Of a stretch of DNA of 64,000 nucleotides, positions 8,197 through 17,268 are shown one piece after another. Every line of letters starts with the position of its first letter. The first letter of the stretch is position 1. The notes below the pieces were generated by a model. That model was not told the DNA's origin, did no database searches, and worked only from the letters and a program-made list of their open reading frames with translations. The translations under genes and the position numbers were made by a program. The stretch is from NCBI RefSeq assembly GCF_004054195.1, contig NZ_SBIW01000012.1:310001-374000 (forward strand), given 5' to 3'. The DNA is from Mucilaginibacter gilvus. GTDB taxonomy: Bacteria > Bacteroidota > Bacteroidia > Sphingobacteriales > Sphingobacteriaceae.

Positions 8197-9627
8197 ATGA
8201 GTACAACTCTGGATAGGAATGCTGCTGTAGTAGCAAGAAATACCGCGCTAAATGTTCAAAGCCGTATAAACCACGCGAGTGTGGTGGCTTCGCTAAAAAA
8301 GGGTATTTGGGTGTACTTCATACTACTTATTATAGAAGGTGGGCTACGTAAATGGGTTTTCCCTTCGCTTGCAACGCCCTTATTGATCGTACGCGACCCG
8401 GTAGCTATATGGTTACTGATAACCGCTTGGCGTAATGGCTACCTGCCTTCCAATAACCACTTTTTTGCCATGGTATTCATCGGCAGTTGCGCGTTGTTTA
8501 CGGCTATATTGGTGGGCCATCACAGTTTGCCCGTGGCCGCTTATGGTGCGCGGATCCTGCTTTTTCACTTTCCGCTCATATTTTTAATAGGTAAGGTATT
8601 TGATAAGGATGATGTTGTACGGCTCGGCATAATAGTGCTTTGGATGGCCATACCCATGTTTTTGCTTATAGCCTTGCAATTTTACAGCCCGCAATCGGCG
8701 TTTGTAAATAAAGGGATAGGTGCCGATTCGCTGGGTGGGGGATTTAGCGGTGCCTTAGGCTATTTCAGGCCGCCCGGTACTTTCTCGTTTACAACAGGTA
8801 ATACCCAGTTTTTTTCGCTGGTAGGTGTGTTTGTAGTTTACTTTTGGCTCAATATAGAGCAGGTGAACCGCATCTTATTGATAGGCGCTACCATCGCACT
8901 CATTGCCGCTATCCCAATTTCCATCAGCCGTGGTTTGCTCATCCAGACGGTGTTAACCGGAGTTTTTGCGCTTGCATCAATTTCCCGCACGCCAAAGCTG
9001 TTGGGCAGGATGCTGGGAGCAGTTATAGGGTTGGTTATAATAGTTTCCTTGCTAAGTAATTTACCGTTTTTTAAGAACGCTATTGAGGTACTTACCTCCC
9101 GTTTTGATACGGCAAGCGAAAGCGAGGGTAGTATTAATGACACCATCTTAAACCGTATTGGCGCAAGTATATTGGAGCCTTTTGTAAACTCGGAGCTGCC
9201 TTTTTTTGGCTTTGGAATTGGTATGGGCACCAACGCAGGTGCAAGGCTGCTTATTGGCCGCTCTGATGTGTTTTTGATAGCGGAAGGGGAGTGGGGGAGA
9301 TTGATTGGAGAGATGGGCGCTATTTTTGGCATCGGTGCAATTTTGATAAGGGTGCATCTAAGTTTAAAAATGCTGGTCCAGTCCTATAAACGCCTAAAAA
9401 TAAACAATATGTTACCCTGGTTAATGGTGAGTGTTAGCTTCCAGGCGGTTGCACAGGGTCAATGGGCACAGCCTACAGCCTTAGGTTTCGGGATAATTAT
9501 GGGCGGTTTAACTATCGCTGCCATGAGGTTGCCCGGGCAGGAACGACAATATCAGCAATATCAGGAACAGCAATATCAAGAACAGAAGGAACAGCAACAA
9601 CAGGCCTCACCCACGGCAGGGGTTTAA
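8197..9627 (+). CDS. O-antigen polymerase/ligase-like membrane protein with Gln-rich tail
   Basis: 476 aa with 10-12 predicted membrane segments and a long periplasmic-type loop in the second half, the layout of Wzy/WaaL proteins. A GYFRPPGTFSFTTGN segment (about residues 188-202) and a EGEWGRLIGEMGAIFGIG helix near 366-383 resemble the O-antigen ligase/polymerase family. The last ~27 residues are a Gln/Glu/Tyr-rich repeat ending in SPTAGV, encoded by a tandem CAG/CAATAT-type DNA repeat, and are probably a disordered cytoplasmic tail. Role: polymerising or ligating lipid-linked glycan on the periplasmic side. One of three such candidates in the window, so which polymer it serves is unclear. 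Confidence 0.8.
   Translation: MSTTLDRNAAVVARNTALNVQSRINHASVVASLKKGIWVYFILLIIEGGLRKWVFPSLATPLLIVRDPVAIWLLITAWRNGYLPSNNHFFAMVFIGSCALFTAILVGHHSLPVAAYGARILLFHFPLIFLIGKVFDKDDVVRLGIIVLWMAIPMFLLIALQFYSPQSAFVNKGIGADSLGGGFSGALGYFRPPGTFSFTTGNTQFFSLVGVFVVYFWLNIEQVNRILLIGATIALIAAIPISISRGLLIQTVLTGVFALASISRTPKLLGRMLGAVIGLVIIVSLLSNLPFFKNAIEVLTSRFDTASESEGSINDTILNRIGASILEPFVNSELPFFGFGIGMGTNAGARLLIGRSDVFLIAEGEWGRLIGEMGAIFGIGAILIRVHLSLKMLVQSYKRLKINNMLPWLMVSVSFQAVAQGQWAQPTALGFGIIMGGLTIAAMRLPGQERQYQQYQEQQYQEQKEQQQQASPTAGV
9541..9605 (+). repeat. Low-complexity Gln-codon repeat inside the 3' end of a polymerase-like gene
   Basis: Imperfect tandem units built from CAATATCAGGAACAG and CAATATCAAGAACAG followed by AAGGAACAG and CAACAACAG. 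In frame it encodes the QYQQYQEQ...QEQKEQQQQ tail. Such a repeat could vary in copy number by slippage without breaking the membrane domain. Confidence 0.7.
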
Positions 9628-9636
9628 TTATTACGC

Positions 9637-10746
9637 ATGGCCGTATCCCCTAAAAGAATATTGATATACCGGCTCGGGAGCCTCGGAGACACGGTTATGG
9701 CATTGCCGGCGTTCCATAAAATACGGCAGGCTTACCCCGATGCAGATATTACGCTGCTTACCAACAGCCCGGTGGCAAATAAAGCCGCCCCGCTTGCAAG
9801 TATACTTGGGCAGGGGTACTTTTTCGATAGAGTGCTTGCTTATCCCGTTGGTACACGGAGCCCGGCCGTGTTGCTTGGCCTGGTAAAACAAATAAGAGAA
9901 TTAAAGATTGATACCGTTGTATACCTCGCGGGCGTACGGATATTAAAAACGCTTGCTAAAACAAAACTAACGGTATTTAGGGACTGGTTGTTTTTTAAGG
10001 CTGCCGGTGTGAAAAACACCATAGGCTTTCCTTCGGTGCTGCCCGATTTTGAACTATCGGTAGATAACCACACCGGCGACCTGGAGTGGGAGGCAAAAAG
10101 GCTTGCCCGCCGTGTACGGGTATTGGGCGATATAGCGCTCGATGATGATACCTATTGGGATCTTAAGTTCAGTAGCGAAGAAATTAAAACGGCCGGCGAA
10201 AAGCTTGCTCCGCTTGCTGCAGGCCTGCCTTTTATAGCTGCAAGTACCGGCACCAAAAGCCATGTGAATGATTGGGAAGAACATAACTGGCTGAATTTAT
10301 TAAAGCAGTTATCGCCGTTATTGCCTGGTTGGCAGCTGGTAATGATAGGCGGCCCGGATGAGTTTGACGAGGGCACAAAGTGTATGGAAGCCTGGGGCGG
10401 GGCAGGGCTAAATTTATGCGGACAAACGTCTCCACGGGTATCGGGCATTGTTTTAAAACTTGCAAAAGTTTTTATAGGCCACGATAGCGGGCCAATGCAC
10501 CTGGCGGCTGCCGTCGGTACACCATGCGCGGCGATTTTTTCGGCAAGGCATTTCCCAAGGCAATGGTACCCAAGAGGTAACTTTAATAAAATAATTTACC
10601 ACAAAACAGATTGCGCAGGCTGCGGCCTCGATGTTTGTGTGGTTCAACAAAAAAAATGCATCTTATCTGTCACTACCGATGAAGTTATCGCGGCGGTTAT
10701 GGACATCCTGGGGCGTGTAAAATCAAACAATAGTAATATCCAATAA
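9637..10746 (+). CDS. Glycosyltransferase family 9 (heptosyltransferase-like)
   Basis: 369 aa. The N-terminal RILIYRLGSLGDTVMALPAFHKI is the GT9 signature strand-loop-helix (RxGxxGD), and the C-terminal VFIGHDSGPMHLAAAVGTPCAAIF is the conserved ADP-heptose-binding D-S-G-P-M-H-L-A segment. Members transfer heptose or other sugars to the lipopolysaccharide core or to exopolysaccharide units in the cytoplasm. It starts 9 bases after the polymerase-like gene and its TAA is immediately followed by the ATG of the next gene, so translation is probably coupled. The donor may be ADP-heptose by family analogy, but no heptose biosynthesis genes are in this window. Confidence 0.92.
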   Translation: MAVSPKRILIYRLGSLGDTVMALPAFHKIRQAYPDADITLLTNSPVANKAAPLASILGQGYFFDRVLAYPVGTRSPAVLLGLVKQIRELKIDTVVYLAGVRILKTLAKTKLTVFRDWLFFKAAGVKNTIGFPSVLPDFELSVDNHTGDLEWEAKRLARRVRVLGDIALDDDTYWDLKFSSEEIKTAGEKLAPLAAGLPFIAASTGTKSHVNDWEEHNWLNLLKQLSPLLPGWQLVMIGGPDEFDEGTKCMEAWGGAGLNLCGQTSPRVSGIVLKLAKVFIGHDSGPMHLAAAVGTPCAAIFSARHFPRQWYPRGNFNKIIYHKTDCAGCGLDVCVVQQKKCILSVTTDEVIAAVMDILGRVKSNNSNIQ

Positions 10747-11964
10747 ATGAAGCTGCTTCACATTATTGCAAGTATGGACCCCGCCAGCGGTGGGCCCTGC
10801 CAGGGCATTAGAAACACCAACCCCGAACTGATGCACAACGGCGTCAGCAGGGAAGTGGTATGCCTCGACGACCCCAACAGTGCGTTTTTGGGTATGGATA
10901 ACTTTACAATTCACGCGTTGGGGCCTGCGCAAGGGCAGTGGCAATATTCGCATAAGCTGAGGCCCTGGCTGCTTGCCAATATGGGCCGGTTTGATGTTGT
11001 TGTGATAAATGGATTATGGCTGTACTCGAGCTACGCGGGCTGGAGCGTAAAGCGCGAATTGGAACGCAATGCAAAAAAAACGAACGTGCCGGCAAATGTG
11101 CCTAAACTGTACGTAATGCCGCACGGCATGCTCGACCCTTATTTTCAACGCGCGCGCGACCGCCGGCTTAAGGCAATACGCAATTGGTTTTACTGGAAAC
11201 TGGTAGAACGCCGGGTGGTTAACGATGCCGACGGCCTGTTTTTTACCTGCGAACTGGAACTGGAGCTGGCCCGGCAAGCGTTCTCGCCATATCACCCCAA
11301 AAAAGAGGTGAATGTAGGCTACGGCATAATTGCCCCGCCGCAGCATACAACTGCCATGGATGAGGCGTTTTATAAAAAATGCCCCGAAATGAAAGGCAAA
11401 CCCTTCCTTCTTTTTTTTAGCCGGATCCATAAAAAAAAGGGGGTTGATCTGCTCATAAAAGCATACGCGGAGATTGTAAACAAAAACATACCCGAAACTG
11501 GCGAACATTATAAATTGGTTGTTGCCGGGCCTGGATTAGATAGTTCTTACGGCAAAATGCTGGAACGGCTGATAGCACATTATCCCGATCTGAAGAACAA
11601 TATAATTTTCACAGGGATGCTAACCGGCGATGTAAAGTGGGGGGCATTGTATAATTGCGATGCATTTGTATTGCCAAGCCACCAGGAGAATTTTGGTATA
11701 GCGGTAGTAGAGGCCCTGGCCTGCGGAAAACCGGTACTGGTATCGCACCAGGTAAACATCTGGAAGGAGATCCAAAGTGGCGGCGGGGGTATCATCGCTT
11801 CAGATTCAATTGATGGTACGCAGGAGCTTTTAAATACCTGGGTTAATTTATCCAAGGCAGAAAAACAAGCTATGGGTAAAAATGCCGCGCAGGTTTTTAA
11901 GGATCATTTTAATATAGAGTTGGTTGCCAAGCATTTTATAAAAGCCATTTTTACAGAAGATTAA
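10747..11964 (+). CDS. Glycosyltransferase family 4
   Basis: 405 aa, ATG directly abutting the previous stop codon. N-terminal acceptor domain with a Gly-rich loop (DPASGGPCQGI). The donor domain starts near residue 218 (KPFLLFFSRIHKKKGVDLLIKAYAEI), which is a textbook GT4 junction, and the EX7E motif is in ENFGIAVVEALACGKPVLVSHQVNIW near residue 317. A retaining transferase is well supported; the sugar is not known. It closes the tightly packed run 6924-11964, and a 386-bp AT-rich gap follows. Confidence 0.92.
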   Translation: MKLLHIIASMDPASGGPCQGIRNTNPELMHNGVSREVVCLDDPNSAFLGMDNFTIHALGPAQGQWQYSHKLRPWLLANMGRFDVVVINGLWLYSSYAGWSVKRELERNAKKTNVPANVPKLYVMPHGMLDPYFQRARDRRLKAIRNWFYWKLVERRVVNDADGLFFTCELELELARQAFSPYHPKKEVNVGYGIIAPPQHTTAMDEAFYKKCPEMKGKPFLLFFSRIHKKKGVDLLIKAYAEIVNKNIPETGEHYKLVVAGPGLDSSYGKMLERLIAHYPDLKNNIIFTGMLTGDVKWGALYNCDAFVLPSHQENFGIAVVEALACGKPVLVSHQVNIWKEIQSGGGGIIASDSIDGTQELLNTWVNLSKAEKQAMGKNAAQVFKDHFNIELVAKHFIKAIFTED

Positions 11965-12350
11965 TGCCTATAAAACCGGCCCTTATTAATTAAAAAAGGC
12001 ATATTTTTATGGTCTGTTTACATGCTGCCCGGGTTTCATAATAATTTAAGTTATCACCGTTTTTTGGCTTTTAAGGCCAGGGATAAGAGGTTGCCGTGAT
12101 GGTGTTAAATATTTATATAAATGCATAGCTGGTGTTAAAAATTTAAAAATTGAAGCTTTCCGTTGCTATAAATAAATAATATTGTTAAAAATTGTATAAG
12201 TTTAGTATTATTGCTTAAAATACTAATAAAGAGTGAAAACAATTATTGGTATCTGTAAAATTTAGTAGATGGCAGTTTTTTTAAAAGTAGGCATCGCGGA
12301 TGTGCTGCTTAAAAATGGGTTAACGCTACGTTGTTTTACTTATTAGTTAC
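11965..12350. other. AT-rich intergenic region with GGTGTTAAA repeats
   Basis: 386 bp with no ORF of note. The nonamer GGTGTTAAA occurs at 12101-12109 and 12131-12139, exactly 30 bp apart (about three helical turns) with similar following A/T sequence; the same nonamer recurs at 13789-13797 before another glycosyltransferase gene. A weak ATGCCT/AGGCAT pairing just after the upstream stop is too loose to call a terminator. Probably a promoter and leader region for the acetyltransferase at 12351. Confidence 0.4.
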
Positions 12351-12896
12351 ATGGTTAATCAGGACACACACACAGGGCCATCTTTTTCTGTTACCAATCG
12401 TGCGGCCAGGGTGTTATGGCAGTTTGTAGCCATTATATTCTTCAGGCTCTCACCAAAGCCCTTACACGGGTGGCGATCCTTTGTGTTACGGTGTTTCGGG
12501 GCAAAAGTAGGCCGCGGTGTGCATGTTTACCCGGGCGTTAAGATATGGGCCCCCTGGAATTTGGAATTGCACGATGAATGTGGAATAGCCAGCGGTGCCA
12601 CCTTGTACTCGCAGGCGAAAATTACCATAGGCCGCAGAGCGGTAATTTCGCAGGGAGTAAACCTTTGTACCGGTACGCACGATTATACCAGGGCCGGGTC
12701 ACCATTAGTGGCACGCCCAATTTACGTGGGCGATAACGTTTGGATAGCAGCCGAAGCATTTGTACACCCCGGTGTAACCATTGCAGATGGCTGTGTAATT
12801 GGGGCCCGCGCGGTAGTTGTAAATGATATGCCCGAGTGGATGGTTTGTTCCGGGCATCCCTGTAAGCCGCTTAAGGCAAGGGTAATAGTTGATTAG
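12351..12896 (+). CDS. Left-handed beta-helix acetyltransferase (WcaF-like)
   Basis: 181 aa. From about residue 55 the protein shows hexapeptide repeats (VGRGVHVYPGVKIW, ISQGVNLCTGTHDYT, IGDNVW-type and ADGCVIGARAVV turns) of the LbH acetyltransferase superfamily; the CTGTHDYT segment carries the likely catalytic His. The hydrophobic N-terminus and the GHPCKPLKAR ending match colanic-acid-type WcaF acetyltransferases. Likely acetyl-CoA-dependent O-acetylation of a sugar in the repeat unit. Followed 17 bases later by a GT2, probably same transcript. The ATG at 12351 is the first in frame after a long leader. Confidence 0.88.
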   Translation: MVNQDTHTGPSFSVTNRAARVLWQFVAIIFFRLSPKPLHGWRSFVLRCFGAKVGRGVHVYPGVKIWAPWNLELHDECGIASGATLYSQAKITIGRRAVISQGVNLCTGTHDYTRAGSPLVARPIYVGDNVWIAAEAFVHPGVTIADGCVIGARAVVVNDMPEWMVCSGHPCKPLKARVIVD

Positions 12897-12913
12897 CAGA
12901 AATAGGGGTTTAA

Positions 12914-13747
12914 TTGATGGTATCGGTACTAATACTCACTAAAAACGAAGAACAAGACCTGCCCGCCTGCCTTGCATCGGTAGCCTGGTGTGATGATATC
13001 CATGTTTACGATTCGTATAGTGATGATAGAACGGTTGAGATAGCTAAAGTTGCCGGGGCCACAATTACGCAACGTAAGTTTGATAACTGGGCCTCCCACC
13101 AGAACTGGGGCCTTAAAAATATAGCTTTTAAATACCCCTGGGTATTGTATATAGATGCAGATGAACGCGTATCAGAGAACTTGCATCAATCCCTGCAACT
13201 GTTTGATGTAAATAATGCAAACGCAGCTTATGAGATACGCAGACGCGATTTTGCCTGGAACGGGACCTGGTTAAAACACGCGCAGGTTTCGCCGTTTTAC
13301 CTGCGGTTGTTTCGGCCCGAAAAAATGCGGTACGAACGGTTGGTTAACCCGCTATCGATACCTGATGGTACCGTAGCAAGGCTGGAAGGCTACCTGGACC
13401 ATTACCCTTTTAGCAAGGGGATAAAGTTTTGGTTTGCCAGGCATTTAGGCTACGCGGATATGGAAGCGGCAATGCGCCTGCAGCAAATGAACGCGGGCGA
13501 AAAATTTTCCGTAAAAAAGGCGTTGTTTAGCGCCGATTTTACGCAGCGCAGATACCACCAAAAAGGGCTCTTTTACAAATTGCCCGGCAGGCCACTTATA
13601 AAATGGCTGTATATGGTAGTTGTGCGGCGGGCGTTTTTAGATGGCTCGGCGGGTATTACTTATGCTACAATGCAATCGATATACGAATATTTTATAGTGA
13701 TTAAAACAAAAGAGATACTGCCTAAAATGCAGGTGGCAAAAAAATAA
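12914..13747 (+). CDS. Glycosyltransferase family 2 (WaaE/KdtX-like)
   Basis: 277 aa GT-A enzyme. VSVLILTKNEEQDLPACLASV is the GT2 start, and the metal-binding DXD appears as YIDADERV around residues 79-86. The YDSYSDDRTVEIA segment and the KYPWVLYIDADERV context match the lipopolysaccharide core glucosyltransferase WaaE family. Inverting transferase acting in the cytoplasm; substrate unknown. It may start at M1 or M2 (12914 or 12917). It sits 17 bases after the acetyltransferase and 184 bases before a WcaI-like gene. Confidence 0.9.
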   Translation: MMVSVLILTKNEEQDLPACLASVAWCDDIHVYDSYSDDRTVEIAKVAGATITQRKFDNWASHQNWGLKNIAFKYPWVLYIDADERVSENLHQSLQLFDVNNANAAYEIRRRDFAWNGTWLKHAQVSPFYLRLFRPEKMRYERLVNPLSIPDGTVARLEGYLDHYPFSKGIKFWFARHLGYADMEAAMRLQQMNAGEKFSVKKALFSADFTQRRYHQKGLFYKLPGRPLIKWLYMVVVRRAFLDGSAGITYATMQSIYEYFIVIKTKEILPKMQVAKK

Positions 13748-13931
13748 TATATTTATACCAATCTGTTGGCGTAAGTGTGTAATTATAAGGTGTTAAAACT
13801 TTTGTGTTTAATAAGTGCCGGCGTTTATAAATGTTTAACAATTTTGCTTCATAAATTCTTTTATCTTTAAAGCATCTATTCGGTGATTTTTTACCAAAGA
13901 ATGTGTTACAGGCCTTAGGCTCAGTTTATAA

Positions 13932-15188
13932 ATGGACAAGAAAAAAATACTGTTAATAAGTCATAATTTCTCTCCTGAACCAATTGGTATTGGAAAATAT
14001 AACGGCGAAATGCTTGGCTGGCTGGTTAACCGTGGGTACGATTGCACCGTAATTACAACGTTTCCGTATTACCCGTTTTGGAAAGTGCAGGAGCCCTACA
14101 CTAATCGCTGGTATAAAAAGGAAGTAGTTTATAACGCCAAAAGCGATGCTACTTTAACCATATACCGTTGCCCATCTTACATCCCGAGCGACCCTACCGG
14201 CAAGCAGCGCGCCCTGCAGGATTTTTCGTATTGGGTTACCAAGTTCTTTATGGTTTTTAAGCTCATCTTTTTTAAACAGAAGTTCGATCTTATTATAACT
14301 ATTGCACCGCCATTCCATTTAGCCTATTTGGGCTTGATGCTGAAAAAATTTAACGGGGGCAAGTTGCTGTACCATATACAGGATATGCAGATAGAGGCCG
14401 CTCGCGACCTTAAACTTTTCTCAAAGAAAACAGTATTAGCCGGTCTGTTTAAGGTAGAACATAAAATTCTAAAAGACGCAGACTTTGTAAGCAGCATATC
14501 CAACGGCATGATCAAAAAAATTAAGGCCAAGGTTGATAGGGAGATCTCGTTTTTCCCTAACTGGGTGGATACCGATTACTACTTCCCGCTGCCTAACCGC
14601 GAAAAGCTAAAAACAAAATGGGGCTACAAACCCGATGATATTGTTTACCTATACTCCGGCGCGGTTGGTGTAAAGCAACGTTTAGAACGGATACTGGTTA
14701 CGGCAGAACAACTGCTCAATCATCAGCATATCAAATTCATCATTTGCTCATCAGGCCCTTATAAAGATCAACTGCACGAGCAGGCCAAGCGCAAGGGCCT
14801 CAATAATATTTCGTTTTTGCAGGTGCAGGAAAAAGAAGTGTTTAACGAGTTTTTAAACATGGCCGATATACACCTTGTATTGCAGATAGCCGATGCCGGC
14901 GACTTGGTGATGCCATCGAAACTTACCACTATACTGGCCGTAGGCGGTGCCAGTATTATCACCGCATCAAAGGGTACATCTTTGCACGATATGGTGCAGG
15001 ATTATGATTTTGGTTATGTTGTAGAGCCGCAGGATAAAGACAACCAGGACTTACTGACCAACCAAATACTACAGATAAAACTTGACGAGGAACTGAAACA
15101 CAAAAGGGACAATGCCCGCAAATACGCGGTACAATACCTCAATGTAGATAAGGTAATGAATAAGTTTGTAGAAGATTTCTTAGATTGA
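13932..15188 (+). CDS. WcaI-like colanic acid glycosyltransferase (GT4)
   Basis: 418 aa. The N-terminus (ILLISHNFSPEPIGIGKYNGEML) and TTFPYYPFWK segment are characteristic of the WcaI group of colanic-acid-type fucosyl/glycosyltransferases. The middle IVYLYSGAVGVKQRLERIL is the start of the donor domain, and VMPSKLTTILAVGGASIITA is the donor-site loop. These enzymes extend the lipid-linked repeat in the cytoplasm. The nearby gmd and fcl genes would supply GDP-fucose, which fits a fucose-containing polymer, although donor use is not shown by sequence. A GGTGTTAAA nonamer lies in the 184-base leader. Confidence 0.88.
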   Translation: MDKKKILLISHNFSPEPIGIGKYNGEMLGWLVNRGYDCTVITTFPYYPFWKVQEPYTNRWYKKEVVYNAKSDATLTIYRCPSYIPSDPTGKQRALQDFSYWVTKFFMVFKLIFFKQKFDLIITIAPPFHLAYLGLMLKKFNGGKLLYHIQDMQIEAARDLKLFSKKTVLAGLFKVEHKILKDADFVSSISNGMIKKIKAKVDREISFFPNWVDTDYYFPLPNREKLKTKWGYKPDDIVYLYSGAVGVKQRLERILVTAEQLLNHQHIKFIICSSGPYKDQLHEQAKRKGLNNISFLQVQEKEVFNEFLNMADIHLVLQIADAGDLVMPSKLTTILAVGGASIITASKGTSLHDMVQDYDFGYVVEPQDKDNQDLLTNQILQIKLDEELKHKRDNARKYAVQYLNVDKVMNKFVEDFLD

Positions 15189-15237
15189 TCCAATCTCCCC
15201 CCTGGTACTTCTTTAGCGTATCGTTATCTCTCTCTTG

Positions 15238-16335
15238 TTAGTTGAGTTTTAGATCACATATAAGAGGCTTATGATCCGACATCTTTTTATCAATGGTTTT
15301 GTAATTAAGAACATCGAATTGCGGGCTTACCATTATATAGTCAATTTGCAACGGGAAGAGGCTGTAATATGTGGTTTGAAAGCCGCTCGCTTTTTCTAAG
15401 AAGGCATTTTTTAGTCCATCGCCCAGCTCATTTACCGAAAATGAATTAGGTGTGTCGTTAAAATCGCCAGTGACGATATACGGGTAGGGGCAGTCATGCA
15501 TATGGCGCTTTAGCTTGTCTACCTGGAAGCTTCTGAACACGTTTGCAGAAGAAACCCTGTCTTTTATAAAAAACAGTTTTTCGAAGCTTAAACTCCCCTT
15601 TAGAAATCTTTTCTTTTGTTTGTCATTCATGGTCACAGCCGCCAAATGCAGGCTGTATATTCTGATGGTTTTTTTGTTATAAAGCACATCGGCAAAAATT
15701 ACTTTTGTATTTTGGAATGCGGTGGTATCTACCACACCGCTTTTTACGATAGGATATTTAGAAAAAATGGCGTTTCCCATCGAATCCAGCTTCCCTCCCA
15801 AAAAAGAATGAAAGTAGTAATTCATGTTATACTTGGTTTTTAAAAGGGTTAAAAGCGTGTCGGTATTTTTGCGGACTTTGGCGAATTCTACCATGGTTAT
15901 AATGTCCGGTTCGTGATTCGTTATAATATCACCAACTTCATTCTGGATCGGCATGTCCAGGTATCTTTCTAAGCCTTCAAATTTGTGTACATTATATTGC
16001 ATCACCCTTAAAGTGCCTGGTGCCGCAGTCTGCGGCTGTACAGTGTTACTGCGGAAGCCGAAATAATGCATCATGCTACTATACCCTAATAAAAATGACA
16101 GTAAGGAGATTAGAATGAAGATAGGTTTTCTGAAAGCCCAATAAAATATAAATAGCAGGCTGCCAAACGCTAAGTATAAATACCCAAAACCTAATAGTGC
16201 TATGAAATCGTAATCGCGTGGATCGGTTACCGGTGACAAATAGGACAATAAAAGCGCTACTACTACAAAAATATTCAGGCCTAAAACAATCTTATCAAAA
16301 AGGGTAAATCTTTTGTTGTTTTTCGAAGGTTTCAT
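15238..16335 (-). CDS. Membrane-anchored endonuclease/exonuclease/phosphatase-family protein
   Basis: 365 aa. Three hydrophobic helices occupy residues ~15-95, then an EEP domain: QYNVHKFEG (Asn), TMVEFAKV (Glu), VTGDFNDTPNS (Asp/Asn), QIDYIMVS (Asp) and a final SDHKPLICDL (Asp/His), so the full catalytic set is present. Bacteroidota carry many such membrane EEP proteins of unknown substrate; nuclease, phosphodiesterase and lipid phosphatase roles are all possible. It is on the opposite strand to its polysaccharide neighbours and convergent with the WcaI-like gene, so it is probably an insertion unrelated to the pathway. Confidence 0.88.
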   Translation of the reverse strand: MKPSKNNKRFTLFDKIVLGLNIFVVVALLLSYLSPVTDPRDYDFIALLGFGYLYLAFGSLLFIFYWAFRKPIFILISLLSFLLGYSSMMHYFGFRSNTVQPQTAAPGTLRVMQYNVHKFEGLERYLDMPIQNEVGDIITNHEPDIITMVEFAKVRKNTDTLLTLLKTKYNMNYYFHSFLGGKLDSMGNAIFSKYPIVKSGVVDTTAFQNTKVIFADVLYNKKTIRIYSLHLAAVTMNDKQKKRFLKGSLSFEKLFFIKDRVSSANVFRSFQVDKLKRHMHDCPYPYIVTGDFNDTPNSFSVNELGDGLKNAFLEKASGFQTTYYSLFPLQIDYIMVSPQFDVLNYKTIDKKMSDHKPLICDLKLN

Positions 16336-16532
16336 CGGAAAGGGTAAGTTATAAAATTTCCTAAAAATACTGTTTCTCGGTATTTAAAAGAAGCGGTGTA
16401 ATAAACAAATGCATTAAAAACAATAAAGAAAGTCGCCTATTATTAAAAAAGTTACAAATTTTGTGTTTGTTATTTATATTTATCACCACTATTGGCGACA
16501 AAATCTTTTTTATTTATGTTTACCCTTATAAA

Positions 16533-17204
16533 ATGAGGAAGTGGCTTAAGCGTAATTACTACCGGTTGATCAACTACAACAACAGTGTTAAAATTGGCGG
16601 CGGCGTAGAATTTAACATCCACAATTTTTTTGAAGGGCATAACGTTGTAGGGTCCGATGCCATCATTGGCTCTACACACATAGGCTATGGCACTTACATA
16701 TCAAGCGCATCTGTAATAAAAAACACCAGCATAGGCCGGTTTTGCTCTATTGGCAGTAATGTACAAACCGGGTTGGGCCGCCATCCTTCAAAAGATTTTG
16801 TATCAACGCATCCCGCTTTTTTTTCAACACAAGAGCAGGCCGGGTTTACCTACGTAAGCGAAACTATATTTAACGAATTTTTATACGCTGATGAGGAACA
16901 CAAACGCATTGTAACTATAGGCAACGATGTGTGGATAGGTAACAACGTTATTATTATGGATGGCATTAAAATTGGCGATGGCGCAATTGTTGCCGCAGGC
17001 GCAATTGTTACCAAAGATGTACAACCCTACGCAATTGTTGCCGGCATACCGGCAAAATTTATAAGATACAGGTTCGGCACCGACGAAATTGCCGGGCTGT
17101 TACGCATTAAATGGTGGGACTGGACCCCCGAAAAAATAAGGGCTAACAGCCACTTTTTTAAAAATATAACTCAATTTATAGCATCGGCAGATCAGCAGGG
17201 CTGA
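16533..17204 (+). CDS. CatB-type left-handed beta-helix O-acetyltransferase
   Basis: I choose ATG 16533 (MRKWLKRNYYRLINY), giving 223 aa; an earlier in-frame start at 16461 would add 24 hydrophobic residues that are not typical of the family. Hexapeptide repeats run through residues ~35-190; GLGRHPSKDFVSTHPAFFS contains the catalytic His of xenobiotic/streptogramin-type acetyltransferases, and IGNDVWIGNNVIIMDGIKIGDGAIVAAGAIV is the conserved coil region. Many such proteins act on polysaccharide sugars rather than antibiotics, and the location in a glycosyltransferase block favours that. A 64-base gap separates it from the next polymerase-like gene. Confidence 0.9.
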   Translation: MRKWLKRNYYRLINYNNSVKIGGGVEFNIHNFFEGHNVVGSDAIIGSTHIGYGTYISSASVIKNTSIGRFCSIGSNVQTGLGRHPSKDFVSTHPAFFSTQEQAGFTYVSETIFNEFLYADEEHKRIVTIGNDVWIGNNVIIMDGIKIGDGAIVAAGAIVTKDVQPYAIVAGIPAKFIRYRFGTDEIAGLLRIKWWDWTPEKIRANSHFFKNITQFIASADQQG

Positions 17205-17268
17205 TCAACAGGTCCCTCCCCCAATTGCTGCAAGCCTTTTTATATCAAACAACAAATACCTTAACTGA

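Noticed and set aside
8838..9332. 164-aa - strand ORF opposite the polymerase-like gene
   Set aside because: Antisense shadow; residue mix mirrors hydrophobic codons of the real gene.
11950..12010. Possible terminator after the GT4 at 10747
   Set aside because: Only a 6-bp ATGCCT/AGGCAT pairing with a large AT loop; too weak.
16461..16532. N-terminal extension of the CatB-type acetyltransferase
   Set aside because: Adds a hydrophobic 24-residue stretch not typical of the family; the ATG at 16533 gives the expected N-terminus.
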